Source: Edolisoma coerulescens (taxonomy: Eukaryota; Chordata; Aves; Passeriformes; Campephagidae). Taken from it: a stretch of DNA of 64,000 nucleotides. Where the stretch lies: positions 1,133,600 through 1,197,599 of the forward strand of contig VWZW01000879.1 of NCBI GenBank assembly GCA_013397115.1. The letters run 5' to 3'. The notes below the pieces were generated by a model, which did no database searches, was not told the DNA's origin, and worked only from the letters and a program-made list of their open reading frames with translations. The position numbers were made by a program, and so were the translations under genes. Of this stretch, positions 1-54,184 are shown piece by piece (the stretch's first letter is position 1; every line of letters begins with the position of its first letter).

Positions 1-679
1 TTTTTTTTTTTTTTTTAAATAACATATTAGGCAGATGAATCTATTTGCTTCCCAGTATTCCAGTATAACTCTTTCCTGAAAAAAGCTCCAACCACTGAAA
101 ACACACACTGACTTTATTAACCACTGCTATGTAGCTGCATCACCCAAAATGGAATGTTCTTCATGTAGTTATTATAGGGACTGGTCCCAAGTCCTTTGAA
201 GTTAGTGTGAGATTTTCCATTCACTTCAGTGGGCTTTGGGCCAAACTCATGTTTGTAGTCTAGTAACTAAATGGTGATGCATTAGCTTACTTCTTGTAAG
301 AAATTGTCATTGGAAATTAATTTGGATAGCTCTTGTGTCTTGAATATTTAATTTAAAGGATGTATCCAAGTGAGATTAGCCATTGCCCAGCAAATACTGG
401 CAATGTGGCTTAATTTATTTTTATTAAATGTCTTTTTTAAATGGGAACAAAAAGATCCTGCATAGCAAAAGCAGGAATGAGCTAATTTAAAAAAAAAAAT
501 TAAAACATTTTGATTAGCCTGGACAAAGTATTTGCTGAACATCTACGGTCATGTTTTGAAGAATAGTATCTGCTTTTTGGTGGCTTAATCTTTTGATGCT
601 AGGCTTGTGATTTGAATTTTGCAAACTTGGCAAAATCCTTCTCCTCTCCTTCTCTTCCCCCCCCCCCCCCCCCCCCCTC

Positions 680-688
680 NNNNNNNNN
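680..688. other. Assembly gap (9 N) beside a poly-C tract
   Basis: Nine N bases directly follow a pyrimidine tract that starts near 640 and includes an uninterrupted run of more than 15 C (about 658-677). The gap is most simply a sequencing or assembly failure at the homopolymer. The true length of the C run and of the missing bases is unknown. Confidence 0.95.
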
Positions 689-3265
689 CAATTTTGCATC
701 GGGCTTTTTGTTGATTACTTTGGAAAATGTACATAAATCTGCTTGTTATTCAGGTAGGAGTGTGTGTGTGTACATCTGTTTGAGAATTAGGTTTTGGGAG
801 GGTAGTGTGTAAGAGTGGAGGAGTCCTATTAACAAGTAGATAACTACTTCCTCTCAAATGGTTTTCTAATATTTAATGATATGTGTTCTGACTATATTCT
901 GTTAAGGAACTTATGATCAAATCTGAAGCACAAGCACTAACTCCACTTCAGCTCCTGCTTTAAATGTGTATACTTTTTCTTGTTTAAATTAATCCAGATT
1001 TGAGAATTTTGACTTGTGTTAATCTCATCAAAGGAACGTTTTTGCAATATTAGATATCCCTAACTACCTTCAGCCTGGATTAAATAGTGAGTTTCTAATT
1101 AGTATATAAGATAATTTCCTTTTACAAAAATTCTTAATTTTTGCAAAATGAAAACCAGTAAATGATTACTACACACTGTGTGCTATTATTTCTTCATATT
1201 GAGAAAATTGTCATATCATTGCAAATTGCTTTTTGCATGGATTACTAAGAATGCATAGTAAATCATTCTTTGGTGCAATATTTAATACAGGCAGAATTTT
1301 CTTTACATGAAAATTATATTAGAACTGAAAGAAAATTCATCTAATTTGAAGAAAAGCTCTAGATTAGCCAGTCCCTTTCTTTTTGCAAAACATAGATGAT
1401 ACACTGGCCTTTAAAGGAGGACATTGCTTTAGAAAAAATTCCTTTGGAGTTTAACAGCACAAAAGTAAGTTTGTAAAAAGTATCGGTCCATATTAAAAAA
1501 TTTCTTTATGGCCTTATTTTCTTCCTCTCTACTGAAGCTTACATACTATATTTTGATTTGTATTAGAGCTGGAAAACAGCATAAGGACTAGGTAACTTCT
1601 GTCTGACAATTCCTGAGTGAATTTGCTTTATTGGAAGATACCACGTCAATTGCAGATGCCAGTGCATTTCTTTATGCAAGCATTACTCAGAATTGCTGCC
1701 AGAATGAGCGTGGCCAGTTCAGTTATTTCAGCATCCGTCTGGTTGTTCAAATTGCTTGGAAGCACTACCACTCAGTGCGTTCCTTACTAAGAGTGTTCTG
1801 GTGGTGATTCTGCTTTTCAAATGATTGCCCTCTAGCAGGTAAGCACCCCTTGCATGCCCAGCTCTGTTTTTCCCTGTGAAGTTGCCCTGTGTATCAGAAT
1901 CCGGTTCTGCCTGTGCTATATATATGGCAGAATGCATTGCAAAGTACTCAGGTGCTAAAAACAGTAGAGCTTCCTCATCAGGGTCGTGATCTGAGCAGAC
2001 CTGTGCCCATACTGCCTCTGGTTTTTGAACTTTCTCTATATCTAAGGACTTAACTTTGTCCATGGGTTAGCGTAGTTATGCAAATAAAATTATTTTTTCT
2101 TAAGATACAAAGCAGCCATTTTATAAATACTATATACCAGAGAGCAGAAACACTTCCAAATCAAACAGGAGTGTTTCACAACTCTCCAGCAAAGGACTTG
2201 ACTTTATTTCAATTTTCTGTTTTATTTCTTATGGGGGTGAATATACAGTTCATAATTCTCCTGTTATGACCTTAATTAAGTATCATCTTCAAACATGACT
2301 TAAAGGATTTACTGAAATCCTCATATTGGATACGGTATGTGTGTAAATCAGTTGCCTAAGTATCATGATAGCTGGGCATGGATTTAAGCCCATAAGCTGA
2401 CATCTTTACAAGGCAATATTTCTGAAATACTTATCACAGTTACAGAGTTCCTAATGTATTACTGTATTAACCAATTCTTCAGATGCTTCTTGTCTATAGC
2501 TTTAACTTGTATGAGTAATTTGCCTCATGATTACACTGTGATTCCTACGTAAAGATGTATGACTTCGAATTTAACAGGCATACGCTTAAAGTAGCTTTTA
2601 CTTGGTCTTGTGTTACTTAGTTCCTGGAACTGCAAATTGTGTTGACAAACAGATTATCCTCGCTTGAGACAGAAATTTCCAAGAGCTTTATTGTAAGAAA
2701 TAATTATGTGAGGCCACAAATATGTGCACATACTCTGTACTTCAGGATGTATTTTATTAAGCCATTCTTGAATTTCTGGTCATGCAGAAGTTGTTGCAGC
2801 TTGATGGGCATGCAGTGCCACCTAGTGAGTTTATGAGGTGGGTGATTTGGGTTATTAAGAACCCAGGAAAAGACATGTACTGCTTGCTAACTGTCTCTGG
2901 TTTTTGAATGCATAGACATCTTCTCTGAAATTTGAGTCTTTTAAACATGTTTCCAGGTGAAATCCTTCTAGTTGCAAGTCAATTCAGGAAACTTTTGTCT
3001 ATGTCCTTGAATCAATTCTAACATCATGTGGTTTTTTATATGTAAAGTGGAAGAAATCTGTTGCTTTTTTATTTGCCAGTGAATACTGATACTCAGTAGA
3101 GAGCAAAAGCTCTTGTTGAGTTACAGTGTCTGAGTTTAAATTTGAGTCAATAAATTATCAAGCTGAAAGAAATAAATAACTGTCAAAATGTATTTTAAGG
3201 AAATTTTGGTCTTGTTTAATTTAATATTCAGGTAAATGGACTTGTGGAATGTGTTAATGGTAAAT

Positions 3266-3985
3266 ATAGTATCATAGAATATCCTGAGTTGGAAGGGACC
3301 TTCAAGGACCATCGAAGTCCAGTTCCTGGCCCTGCTCAGGACACCCCAAGAATTACCATGTGCCTGAGAGCATTGTCCAAACACTTCTTGAACTCTGTCA
3401 GGCTGGTGCTGAGACCATTGCCCTGGGGAGCCTGTTCCAGTGCCCAACCACCCTCTGGGTGAAGAAACTTTTCCTAATATGCAACCTAAACCTCCCCTGA
3501 CACAACTTCAGGCCATTCTTTTTGTCCTTTCACTGGTCACCACAGAGAAGAGATCAGTGCCTGCCCCTCCTCTTCCCCTTCCCCTCACAAGGAAGTTGTA
3601 ACTGCAATGAGGTCTCCCCTCAGTCTCCTCCAGGCTGAACAGACCTAGTGACCTCAGCTGTTCATCACACGGCTTCCCCTCAAGGCCCTTTACCATCCGC
3701 GTGGCCATCCTTTGGATCACCTAAGATTTAAATCTTTCTTACATTGTGTCACCCAAAACTGCCCCCAGCACTCGAGGTGAGGCCACCCCAGCGCAGAGCA
3801 GAGCAGGACAATCCCCTCCCTTGCCCGGCTGGCGATGCTGTGCCTGATGCCCCCCAGGACAGGGTTGGCCCTCCTGGCTGCCAGGGCACTGCTGACTCAC
3901 GTTCAACTTGCCATTGACCAGGACCCCCAAGTCCCTTTCCTCAAGTGCTGCTTTCTAGCATCTCATTCACTAGTCTGTCTGTACA
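3266..3985 (-). mobile_element. CR1 LINE fragment, antisense, 3' end
   Basis: Read on the minus strand, this is the 3' part of an avian CR1 non-LTR retrotransposon. The plus strand begins with the reversed CR1 tail (ATCATAGAAT..., then GTTGGAAGGGACC), followed by the 3' ORF2/UTR body. It matches the sense copy at 45320-46402 closely over the block 3500-3720. Only short, broken reading frames remain, so the copy is dead and 5'-truncated. The 5' limit near 3985 is approximate. Confidence 0.9.
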
Positions 3986-4502
3986 TCAATATATACCATA
4001 GGTAGAATGCAGAAATTTCTAGAAAATTAGACAGAGACCAGTTGTTTGTGGTCCGCTATCAGAATGGGAAGTTGTTTTGCATAAATCTGCAAAGATTTAT
4101 CCAGGTATCTGGTTTTGCTTAGTGTATTCACTAATGCAGGGGTGAAGAAATAATATAGGACTGCAGATATGTTTGTAGAAACAGATTAGATTTCAAAATG
4201 GTCTTTGGAAAATGGACAGAAGAAACCAGACAAAGATTCAGCTAGGAAAAGTGCTCAGCTTTCTACATATTGCCTCTCTCTGTGTAGGGCAGTTGATGAC
4301 TCTGAGAAAGATTCTAGGGTTTTCAGTGAATTTGAAGGTAGAAATGAGTCTGCAATGTCATTGCTGTATCAAAAAATACACTTATGTATGTAGCACAAAC
4401 AGAACTCTAGCCCTAGTGTAAAGTATTTTTCCTATTTCTCTCTCCACTGCTAAGGCCCCAGATATAGTAATATGGCTGGTTTAAGCACTGCACTTCAAGA
4501 AA

Positions 4503-4665
4503 AAATAAAATTGGAGGAGCTGAAGTGAGTTCAGGAGAGAGCAGAGAGAATGGTCAGGAAACAAAAGAAGTGGTTTTGCTTAGTCTAAAGAAAAGAAAGT
4601 TGAGGGGTGAAGATATGCCTGGGCAAGGCAGAGGGGAAGGGAATCATCTCCAATACCTATGTGTA
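4503..4665 (+). mobile_element. Old, diverged CR1-like fragment
   Basis: The stretch has the word order of a degraded CR1 3' body in sense orientation: a GAGCTGAAGTGAG-type start, then AATGGTCAGGAA, TTTGCTTAGTCT, AAGAAAAGAAAG and TTGAGGGGTGAAGATATG. These parallel the usual 'agtctggagaagag...ctgagggg.gat' segment. Divergence is high and the limits are uncertain. Confidence 0.5.
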
Positions 4666-5970
4666 GGGCAAGAAGCAGTGTGCTTGAATTGGCATTGGGA
4701 AAACTTCTGCAGTTGTGGCTGTAATGAAGCATGACAGTCTGTTGCTTGTGCAAGCTCAGGGATCCTCATCCCTGGAGGAGAGTTTGAGACCTCTTTGGCC
4801 AAATGTCTTTCAGAAAAATGCTTAGCTGACTAAAATGGAAGGATGGTAGGGAGGTATGTCAACTTAGTTTTCTGTATCAATGAACTGGTATAACTCTTGT
4901 GGTGTTTTTCAGTTGTGTAAATCAACTGGAAAGTTTCTAGGAGTTACGTGCAGTTAAAAATTGATACCATTCAGAAGGATGAAAACATAAACCGCCTCCA
5001 AAAAACAAAAACCAAGCCTAACCCAACTGCTAGTAGCTCTACAGTGAAAGTGCATCATCTTCATTTCACAAGTATCCAAAATTTGTACATACTATGTACA
5101 TACTCTGTGTACATACTTAAAATTGCAAATCTCCTGTCAATTACGCTGTGATTTATCCCTAAGGAAATAAGTTTTTATAAACAATGGTGGTAGCTGCTGC
5201 TGTTTTTTTCTTCTTTTATCCCTGTGTGCTTCATGCAGGCAGACTGCTGCACTTGTGTTTAAACCCAGGACATAATTGCCTAGAGCTCTTTAAGATTTTA
5301 GCATGGCAGCATTGGGCTACTATTTTAACTAAGCCAGTTGAGAGATCGAAGGGTTTTGGCTGTGAATATTTTCCAAATTACTTGTATTTGTTTGTTTGTC
5401 TTGGTCATCTTTGCCTATTATGATGAGTTTTATTCCTGCTAAAAATCCTGGCCTAAGGGCACAGCCTTTGTAAATATCTGCAGATAATCTTACCATTAGG
5501 CTGTGTGGTCTTACATTTAAGTTGTCCTTTACCAAGAGTAAAAATGCTGTTACTTAACAGAAACAGATGTGAGCAGCAAAAGCCATTAAACTCATTTAAT
5601 ATCAGTTTGATCAATTTCCATTTCTCTTTAATTTTTTCTTTCCCCCAAGCATCAAATCACATAGCAATGCTTTAGTATGAAGGCTTTCATTTAATGTCAG
5701 TTGAATATTAAATTATTTTCCATGAAGCATTTTTAGGAACAGTTTTATCAGCAAATTGTGCTATGGAAGAAACTAGATAAAGATCCACCGAAACAGTTTG
5801 TTAGTGGAATGCTTGTCACATGTGTACTTTAACCTTCATTCTAATCATTAAACCTAGTTCTTACCCAGACTTCTTTTCTGCAAGCAAATTTTAGAAAAAT
5901 TGGTTTATGATTGTCATTTTCTTAGTTATAAGTAGTTATACAAAAAGAAGAAATAACAGCTTGTGAAATT

Positions 5971-6006
5971 ATGATGATGAAGATGATGATGATGATGATG
6001 ATGATG
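5971..6006. repeat. (GAT)n trinucleotide microsatellite
   Basis: About a dozen tandem GAT/ATG units with a single GAA interruption near the 5' side. On the minus strand it reads as CAT repeats and gives a poly-His stretch in a chance ORF, which is not a gene. It lies deep in an intron. Confidence 0.95.
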
Positions 6007-6767
6007 AATACACATTTGCAGTTTAAATACAGCCCTGGCAAACCTTATGTAGTTGGTTGAATGGTTTCTAGCTTTTGTGATAGGATTTGGTGTGGTGCTG
6101 GATTCTGAAAAACTGCATACCAACAGTGACTAGAAAAATAGCATCAATTGTACCTGTAGTTGTCCTCTTCATCAGAAGAGCCAAAGATCAAAATCACTGG
6201 AAACTGCAGGTACTTTCTCAGTGCTGTAACAATATCTGTCAGGAGTTGCTGATGCTGTTGTTAGCTGATGTTTGTTATGACACTTGCTGCTACTCCTCAT
6301 GTTTTCTTTTATTGGGATTTTAATCTGCTTTCTCTGTCAAGCATTAGATTTTCACTAAAAAACCAACTATGGGGCCAAGTTACGACAGCATGACAAGATG
6401 AACATGAGTAATTCTTCATGTGCATGCTCTTAGCTGTTAGAAATGAGGAGTAAAGAAGGTTTTTTCAGCCATAGTAAAAGATTCAAGATAAATTACTTAA
6501 TAATTTTGCCGAGGAAAGAGCACCAACAAACATGGCATTATGGCTTATTGAATATATACTGATCTTGATATGTATCTGAAAGCCAAGTTGGTGGGTTTAT
6601 CTGTGAATAGAGGATGTTGTCATCTTGATATCCCTCAAGAAACAGTTACAGTACTGCAGTCATTCTGCATTCCTGTAGACTGGCAGGCTTATTAATGCAT
6701 TAGTATTTTAAAAAGATATTAGAGACTACAATATGTTGCCTATACCTAGGTTGCCTAAGAACCATGA

Positions 6768-6850
6768 GTCATAGAATAGAATCATAGAATCTTTTAAGTT
6801 GGGAAAAACTCTGAGATCATTGAGTCCAACCATTAGCCTAAACACCACGA
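6768..6850 (-). mobile_element. CR1 3'-tail fragment, antisense
   Basis: The plus strand shows the reversed CR1 tail (TAGAATAGAATCATAGAATC), then AAGTTGGGAAAAACTCTGAGATCATTGAGTCCAACC, the complement of the 'ggttggactcaatgatct' CR1 end. Only about 80 bases are left. Confidence 0.75.
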
Positions 6851-9800
6851 AGATGAAACGGTGAATTTTGTAACATTTGTCTGTGTTCACCAGTGTTTAA
6901 ACATTTGTTAAGGTCATAATTTAGTTTGGACTTTCTGTTTTGATTCAGTTTGTTTTTTTAGGAACCTCTTGCTCTCTGTGTTCATGATAGGTCATTAGGG
7001 GATTCCAAACCACACTGTAACATCCATCAAAATTAATAGGAGTTCTTTTGGCTGTAGACTTTATCAAAGTGAATTAAGTGATTAAACTAGGAGGGGAGGA
7101 ATAATTTTGAAGATTTTAGGCCCAACAAGAACACTCTGTCCTGTCACAGATGGAAGGAAAGGAAGCACCTCATGTACTCTAGGGTTTCAACAAGGTACAG
7201 GAAGTCCTTGGTGTCAAACTTTAGTGTTCCCCTGCCTACTACATTTAAAGAAAGAAGTCCACCCCCACATGGAACTTGTTGGAAGAATATTGTTAATAGG
7301 GTAGCTGAGACTGATGTAGGAAAGGAGGTTCTGTCTTTGTCTGGAAGGAGGGTAAACAGATCAAAATAGGGAATTGCAGAGTCCTGTGGACTACCAGCTG
7401 CCAGAACACCTGAACCTGGAGGCTTCTGAAGGATTCTCTCTCTGAGCCAATGTTTGCCCTTTTGGTAGTTTGTCAAACCCAGTCTCACTCTCCCATCTTG
7501 GTTGCCTTCTCTCTCATCAGCAGTAGAGGTATCTAATGCTCTTCCTACACTAGTTATCTTTTATTACTTAACTTTTGCCAGGAGAGAGACAGTGACATTG
7601 CATTATCAGTAAAGAGCTATTTGTATTTATCTCTTTCTGGTGCTGACTTAGATGCTCACTGCAAGTGGTAATAGCAGCAAAAGAGTCTGTGAGCAGTGCA
7701 CAAGCATCCTGCTGTCTCCTCAACCTTTTCCTTTTACTGTATTGTGAGTTATCAGTATAGTATTTGGGAAATCACGGGTCCTAGTAGTCTCAAATTTCCT
7801 GTTTTATTGACTATATATTGCTTAAGTTGTGGATTAAATTCCACTGGTTCCTTATTTTGATTATTAATCGCTGTTCATTATCGTTACCAGAAACACAAAC
7901 TATCATTTTCAGAAGTAAAATATTCAGACCAACTGAGGAAATGCAAGTTAATTTGAAAGGGCCCAATCTATTAATTTCTTCACTTATTTGTGAAGCTTTA
8001 TGCAATTTCTGATGTATTTATTGGAACACTTCTAGTTACCCTTTGAGCTAGTGAAAGATTATTTGAACATACATTTGCAAATTAAAAGAATGCTGGAGTC
8101 ATTCATAGTTAGAAGAGAGTAGGTGAGCCCCAAATCTTATCATTACTGCAGAACAATTTACTCCATAAGTATTTTCTTTAGCAAAAGAAAATATTAAATG
8201 TGAGCTGGATAGGTGATGTGAAAAACCTGCTGGTTTTTGACAGTGATAATCTTAGAGATTCCCATAAAGCTGTGTCTGTGGAGTGCCTCAGAGATTATTT
8301 CAGTAAGATGCCATAGTAGAGCAGAGCACAGTTTACTGTGTTTTGTTTGGCTGACCTTGCCATTGATGGCTTCTACTCGAGACATTTCTACATAATTAAT
8401 TGGCAATAAACATTTAAACTCATTCAGGTTTAAATTCATCAAGTATGGAATGTACGAACACTCATGACAATTTATTAGGTATATGTATAAAGTCAGTGTG
8501 GAATGGTAGAAGCTTATGGACTAATTTAAGCTTATATATGGCTATAAGAAAAATTGCCTTTCTTTTTAATAGTGCTGCATGGTCAGGATAAGATTATCAG
8601 TTTTTCTGCACAGTCATACTTTTCTACCTCTACAGTCAGGAGGAATAGTGGAAAAAGTAGCACCTATTTGGTAGTTTGAAGGGTTTTTCGATCACTGACC
8701 CCTTAGCCATGGGTTTGCAACTTCCTGTAGAAGCAGAATGGAATTGCTTCTGCAAAACTCATTTTGGAGAAGCTGGAAGTAAAATAATGTTCACAAACTT
8801 TTTCCAGCATGGGGAAGCTTATTCACAGCAGTACTTCATGGTGTTAGCAACAGAGGGGTTTACCAGACTAAATGGTGCACAAGAACATGGGAAAGACTGT
8901 GCTGGTGAAAGCAGCACTTCATGGTGTCAACACAGGTGTTTCGGCCATTGAAGGTTTAGTGAAGGTGTTTTCTGAAGAAAAACATGTATGTGTGGGAGAA
9001 GTGAGTTCTTTGTTTTCTGGTGCAAGTGGCTGTTTGGTTTTCTTCCCTTTTTTTCTTGTTTTGAGAAGCTCTTTCTGAGAAGAGAAAGATTTGTGCATCA
9101 TTTTGTACTTAGTGCTGGGCATGACTCAGGAGATGAGTGTGGAAAAGCACATTTTATGCACATAATTTAGAAAGCACAGTTACTTTGCTAATCGTGATGT
9201 GTTGCTACCTTGGCAAAAAGAATCAAATATGTCTTAAACATGTAAGAAGAATGCTGTGAAGAAAAGTGTTATTCTTTGGCATCTTTGGCAAAATCAACTT
9301 TGGTCTCCAAAGTCCTGTTGATTTTGACTCATTCCATTACTTGGATTACATCAATCAGACGTTAAACACTGTGTTGCATCTCTACATTTTACAGTACTCT
9401 GCAACAGAAACCACCTTTTCAGTTTTGAACACATTATAGTGTTACTGTTCCTTTTGCTTCACTAGCGTTACCTCAAGAAAATAAAACCAGACAATTTTAA
9501 TTGTCTGAATTAAATCTTAAGCACATAGTACAGCATGTCAGACTTCTGCACAGATATGCATTTCAGTATTTCTATGCCCTTTATATTTTACTACCTTTTT
9601 CATTTTCTAAAAAATATTTTATACCAGAACACAGATTTAAATAAATGATGATCTGTGGTTTCTTCAGTTTTATTAGAATAATGTACGGGGTGGTTTTTTT
9701 TAGATCATGATGCGCTTTTCTTGGCTATGTTATGTAAAATGTTCTTTTTCATTCTATTTAAGTGCATGTAGAAACATAAACTGAAGCTTTTGAAGGCATG

Positions 9801-11420
9801 TAACTGTGAAACTTAAGTTTTTGTTTAAAAACTGTATGTATCTTTATTAGATTATAAGAAAGTAAGAATAAATGGAGATTTTTATTCTTTTTTATTCAAT
9901 CTATTGATTTAATGGTTTTTGATTGTTTGGATGTTGCCTGTTTTTTTTTTTTCTTTTGAATTACATTCTTATAATTCACATGGAAAATAAATGATCTGAA
10001 TTTTCAAGTGTATCTTACTTCTAAAGGCCACACTTCAAAGAAGCTGTTAGCATAAATGGGTTTGAAGAATAAGGTTCAGGTTTACGGTGAGAATAAACAG
10101 AAAATTCCATGATTTCCTGTCCTCGTACTATAATGCAAGACATCAAAATGGAGTAAATAATCTGAATATTCAGCAGGCCTAGTTCGTGGAAGAAACATCT
10201 TTCCTTCCAACTGAAGAAATCACTTGTCAGTGCTAAAATAGTTTGGGGCAGCTGTTTTCTCTTTTAAGACAGTTTAATTTTTATCTGTACCACATATTAG
10301 CAAATGAATTACTGAATGGAACACTCACTTTCTTTTCTTGCTGAATTTTTTGGGACTGACTTTCTGCTTAAGAACAAGAAAAATATTCAGTTACTGGTTT
10401 TGTCAGAATCTTGAGTGTTGTTCTTTTGAACTTACTAAATACCCTAATTGTTGGACTACTGATTGTTCTTGGATATAGTCTTCAATCTTGTTTTGGCTAT
10501 GAATTTCATACTTTTAATTGACCATTTGTTTTCCCCTCAGCATAAAGTCCCAACTTTGTCCTTCCAAAATGCTGTTAATCCATTACAGCAAAGGTATCTT
10601 CATCATTGCAGGAGTACCTTTTTATGGTGCATTATATTGCATCTCCTTAGTTTCTGAACATTTCAGTGTGGGTTTTTTTTGGAATTGTTTAGTACTAATG
10701 TTCTATAATGGGCCATGCATGTTTGTAAAGAAAGGAGAATTATGAGAGGATACACCTCATATCATCACTTCATTTTCTACAGCTGATAGTCGGTGCTGAA
10801 TTTTTGCATGCAAACTTTGCCTTTAATAATCCATGCTAGAAAATAGCCCCTGTTTCATGGCAGCCCTAATGAAAGCAAGAGAGTAAAATTAATCAGCAGC
10901 ACAACCTGTGGCCATTCTTAACAGGACTGTTAGTAATACATTGTGGTGTGGCATTGTCCTCTCTCTGTGGTATTATATAAACAAGAAATTTAAATATTAT
11001 CTCTACTTTTTGAGTATTTTCTATTGAAATAAATGAGTGCATCCTAGATAAAAAAAAAAAATGTTTTTCCTACAAAGTAAAGTTTTCTTCTGTGAGTCTT
11101 ATATGCTGTGTATTGTGTGTTCAAAGTAAATGCAATCCTACCCTGATATAAACAATAATGGACTTTAGTTATCCACTGTTCTCCACAGGAATTGTCCAGG
11201 AGTTACCTGGGTTGACTAGTTGAGTGACTTCAGAGTGGGATTTTCTAAGATTTCAGAAGAATTAAGCCAAGCTTATTCAACTACTTTTCATTGTCGAAAG
11301 CAATGTTTCTCTACATTATCTACTTTATTCTACGCAGGTTGTGCAGTAATTGAAAAAGTAATCATGATTTCTAATTGCTTTTTTTTTTTCTTTCTTTCCC
11401 TTTTTTTTCCTTCTAACTAG

Positions 11421-52400
<40,980 letters not shown>

Positions 52401-53432
52401 ACAGCAGCAACAGATTGCTTTAACCTGAAAAGCACCCCTTCTTGTTTGGGGGATTGTTTTTTGTTTTGTTTCATTTTTATTTGAAAAAAAAAGGAAAAAG
52501 GAAAGCTACAAAATGCTAAGAAGTAGACCTGCCTAGGAAGGTAACACCCATGGAGTTACCGCAGCTAAGTGACTCTGGCAGCCAATCTCCTGACCTACAC
52601 CAGTGACACAACGTAAACAGAGGGAAAATGACAACCCAGTTGTTTTCGAGTCAGCTATCAAAAGAGAACTTACAACTTGTGAATATAAAAGACTGGCCTT
52701 ATCTCCTGGGCTACATTGCTGAGGCCTTAATTTAAAACTGATGGGGGCAGGGGGAATCTTATGGGGTACTTCTAAATTGTATCTTTCTAGTAAGGGTTTC
52801 AATGGTACTTTTATTATACCGTACTGTGGCTGGCTTTAACACCAGTGTCACTTGGGAGTTCTTGGCTATAAATAGAACAATTTACCCATTGCTATTGTGA
52901 ATGTTTATGTGTGATCTACTTGTAATCAGTTTGAACTCCAGCAGAATCCTTGGAGACTATAATTTATGCTTAGGTTACAGTGAATTCTCTTGCTGCAAAC
53001 TAAAGGAAAACCAACATTCAGGTTAAAGTTTTAAAGTACTTCATTAAGCATCATGATGCCAATTGTCTGTCACTCACAAGGGAAATGTTGATAGAACTAG
53101 TGATGGTGCTTTGTTCTTTAGGATGTTTTTTAAACCTAGACGACTCCTCCCTTAAAACACTGGAAGTACTGGATAATTATATCCATTATGAGAGGGAGTT
53201 TCAGGTTGGAGTTTTTGTATCCGTAGTGACAGAAATATTGGACTAAAATTTAAATGTGACAGTAAAGATTTCCTTGCCTAGCTCACAGTTAAGTAAAGTC
53301 ATCATTTTTATTTCTACCTACTGAGCTGTATTTTAAAAGGTATTAGAGACATACCTGAAGTATGCTATCTGCTGGGAACAAAAGCCTTGTCAGAAAAGTC
53401 AGGTCTGATAAGAGAGATTGTGGTACCATCAC

Positions 53433-53438
53433 AATAAA
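53433..53438 (+). terminator. Candidate proximal poly(A) signal AATAAA
   Basis: A canonical hexamer 1.03 kb after the stop, followed within 10 bases by GTGTGTTTGT, a good GU-rich downstream element though close. Use would give a short 3' UTR of about 1.05 kb and drop the Pumilio-type sites. Confidence 0.45.
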
Positions 53439-54176
53439 TCAAAAGTGTGTTTGTATTGACTAGCTTTTGTGTTGCGCAGTAACACTGCATGTCTTCTACT
53501 GCTTTTTCCCCCCATCCCAAGATGAGTGAAATTAGGAAACTTCTCCATTTGTCTGTTTGTTTTTTCCCCTAGTTAGTGAAATTTCCAGGTTTAGAAATGC
53601 CTTTCTTAGTGAAAGAATAGCTGACTGAAGAAAAGTACACTAAATGGTGTGTTTACAGTTCTGTGCTGACTTAGGCCTCAGCCTTACAAACTTATGCACA
53701 GAGTTACATGTAATGCCACTCTTTTAAAGTTAGTGCAATTGTACAGAGTGTGTTTCACAACACTTAATTTGCCTTTGTCTTTCTCTTAAAAATAATGAGA
53801 AAAAAAATCTTCATAGTGATCCACACAGTAGGTGAAAACACCGTCTTTGCATACCTTTCACATACAGCCTATAACTGCATTATGTGCTTTTTCACAGATA
53901 ATGCACTATTGTAAAGGTTCCGTGATAACATGGCCATTGTGTAACTGCGACGAGTAATGGTAGTGACCTAAAGACAGAACACAGGTTCTCTTTTTCCATC
54001 TCCTGTCTTTTGGGCTCTATTGCTCTAATAGGTATGCCAGCTTTTGGGTTCCATGTGAACAACTTGGCCTCTTGAGTTTTGCCTTCTGTTATGGTCGAGC
54101 ACATGCCAGTATCTGTATATGTGTACAGTATGTGATCTGTAGTCGCATAATGTATAAATGCACCTAAGCCTTTGCT

Positions 54177-54184
54177 GTACATAG
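54177..54184 (+). promoter_or_regulatory. Pumilio-type site TGTACATA in 3' UTR
   Basis: The octamer matches the PUM consensus UGUAHAUA, in transcript orientation. Chance occurrence in AT-rich sequence is fairly likely. Confidence 0.35.

Larger units (their letters stand above)
1..11420 (+). other. Upstream PDE10A intron, 3' portion; no exon seen
   Basis: This is intronic sequence before the first exon in the window. I looked for the preceding GAF-A exon, which in PDE10A ends in a Phe-Leu-Gly-Glu-Cys-Asn-Asn segment, and did not find it, so this intron is longer than 11.4 kb. It contains a T run at 1-16, a pyrimidine/poly-C tract next to Ns (640-688), CR1 fragments (3266-3985, about 4503-4665, 6768-6850), a (GAT)n tract (5971-6006) and small hairpins. 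It ends in a long pyrimidine tract (11380-11415) before the acceptor. Confidence 0.8.

Noticed and set aside
1728..2063. 111-codon minus-strand ORF
   Set aside because: No recognisable domain and no sign of a retrogene (no poly(A), no known family). Ordinary length for a chance frame in a less AT-rich patch of intron.
5926..6123. Poly-His ORF
   Set aside because: Produced by the (GAT)n microsatellite read on the minus strand; not a gene.
8864..9000. Possible extra exon (CCAG acceptor-like, GTGAGT donor-like) with an open frame
   Set aside because: The encoded peptide does not match PDE10A or any family I know, and weak splice-like words are common in introns.
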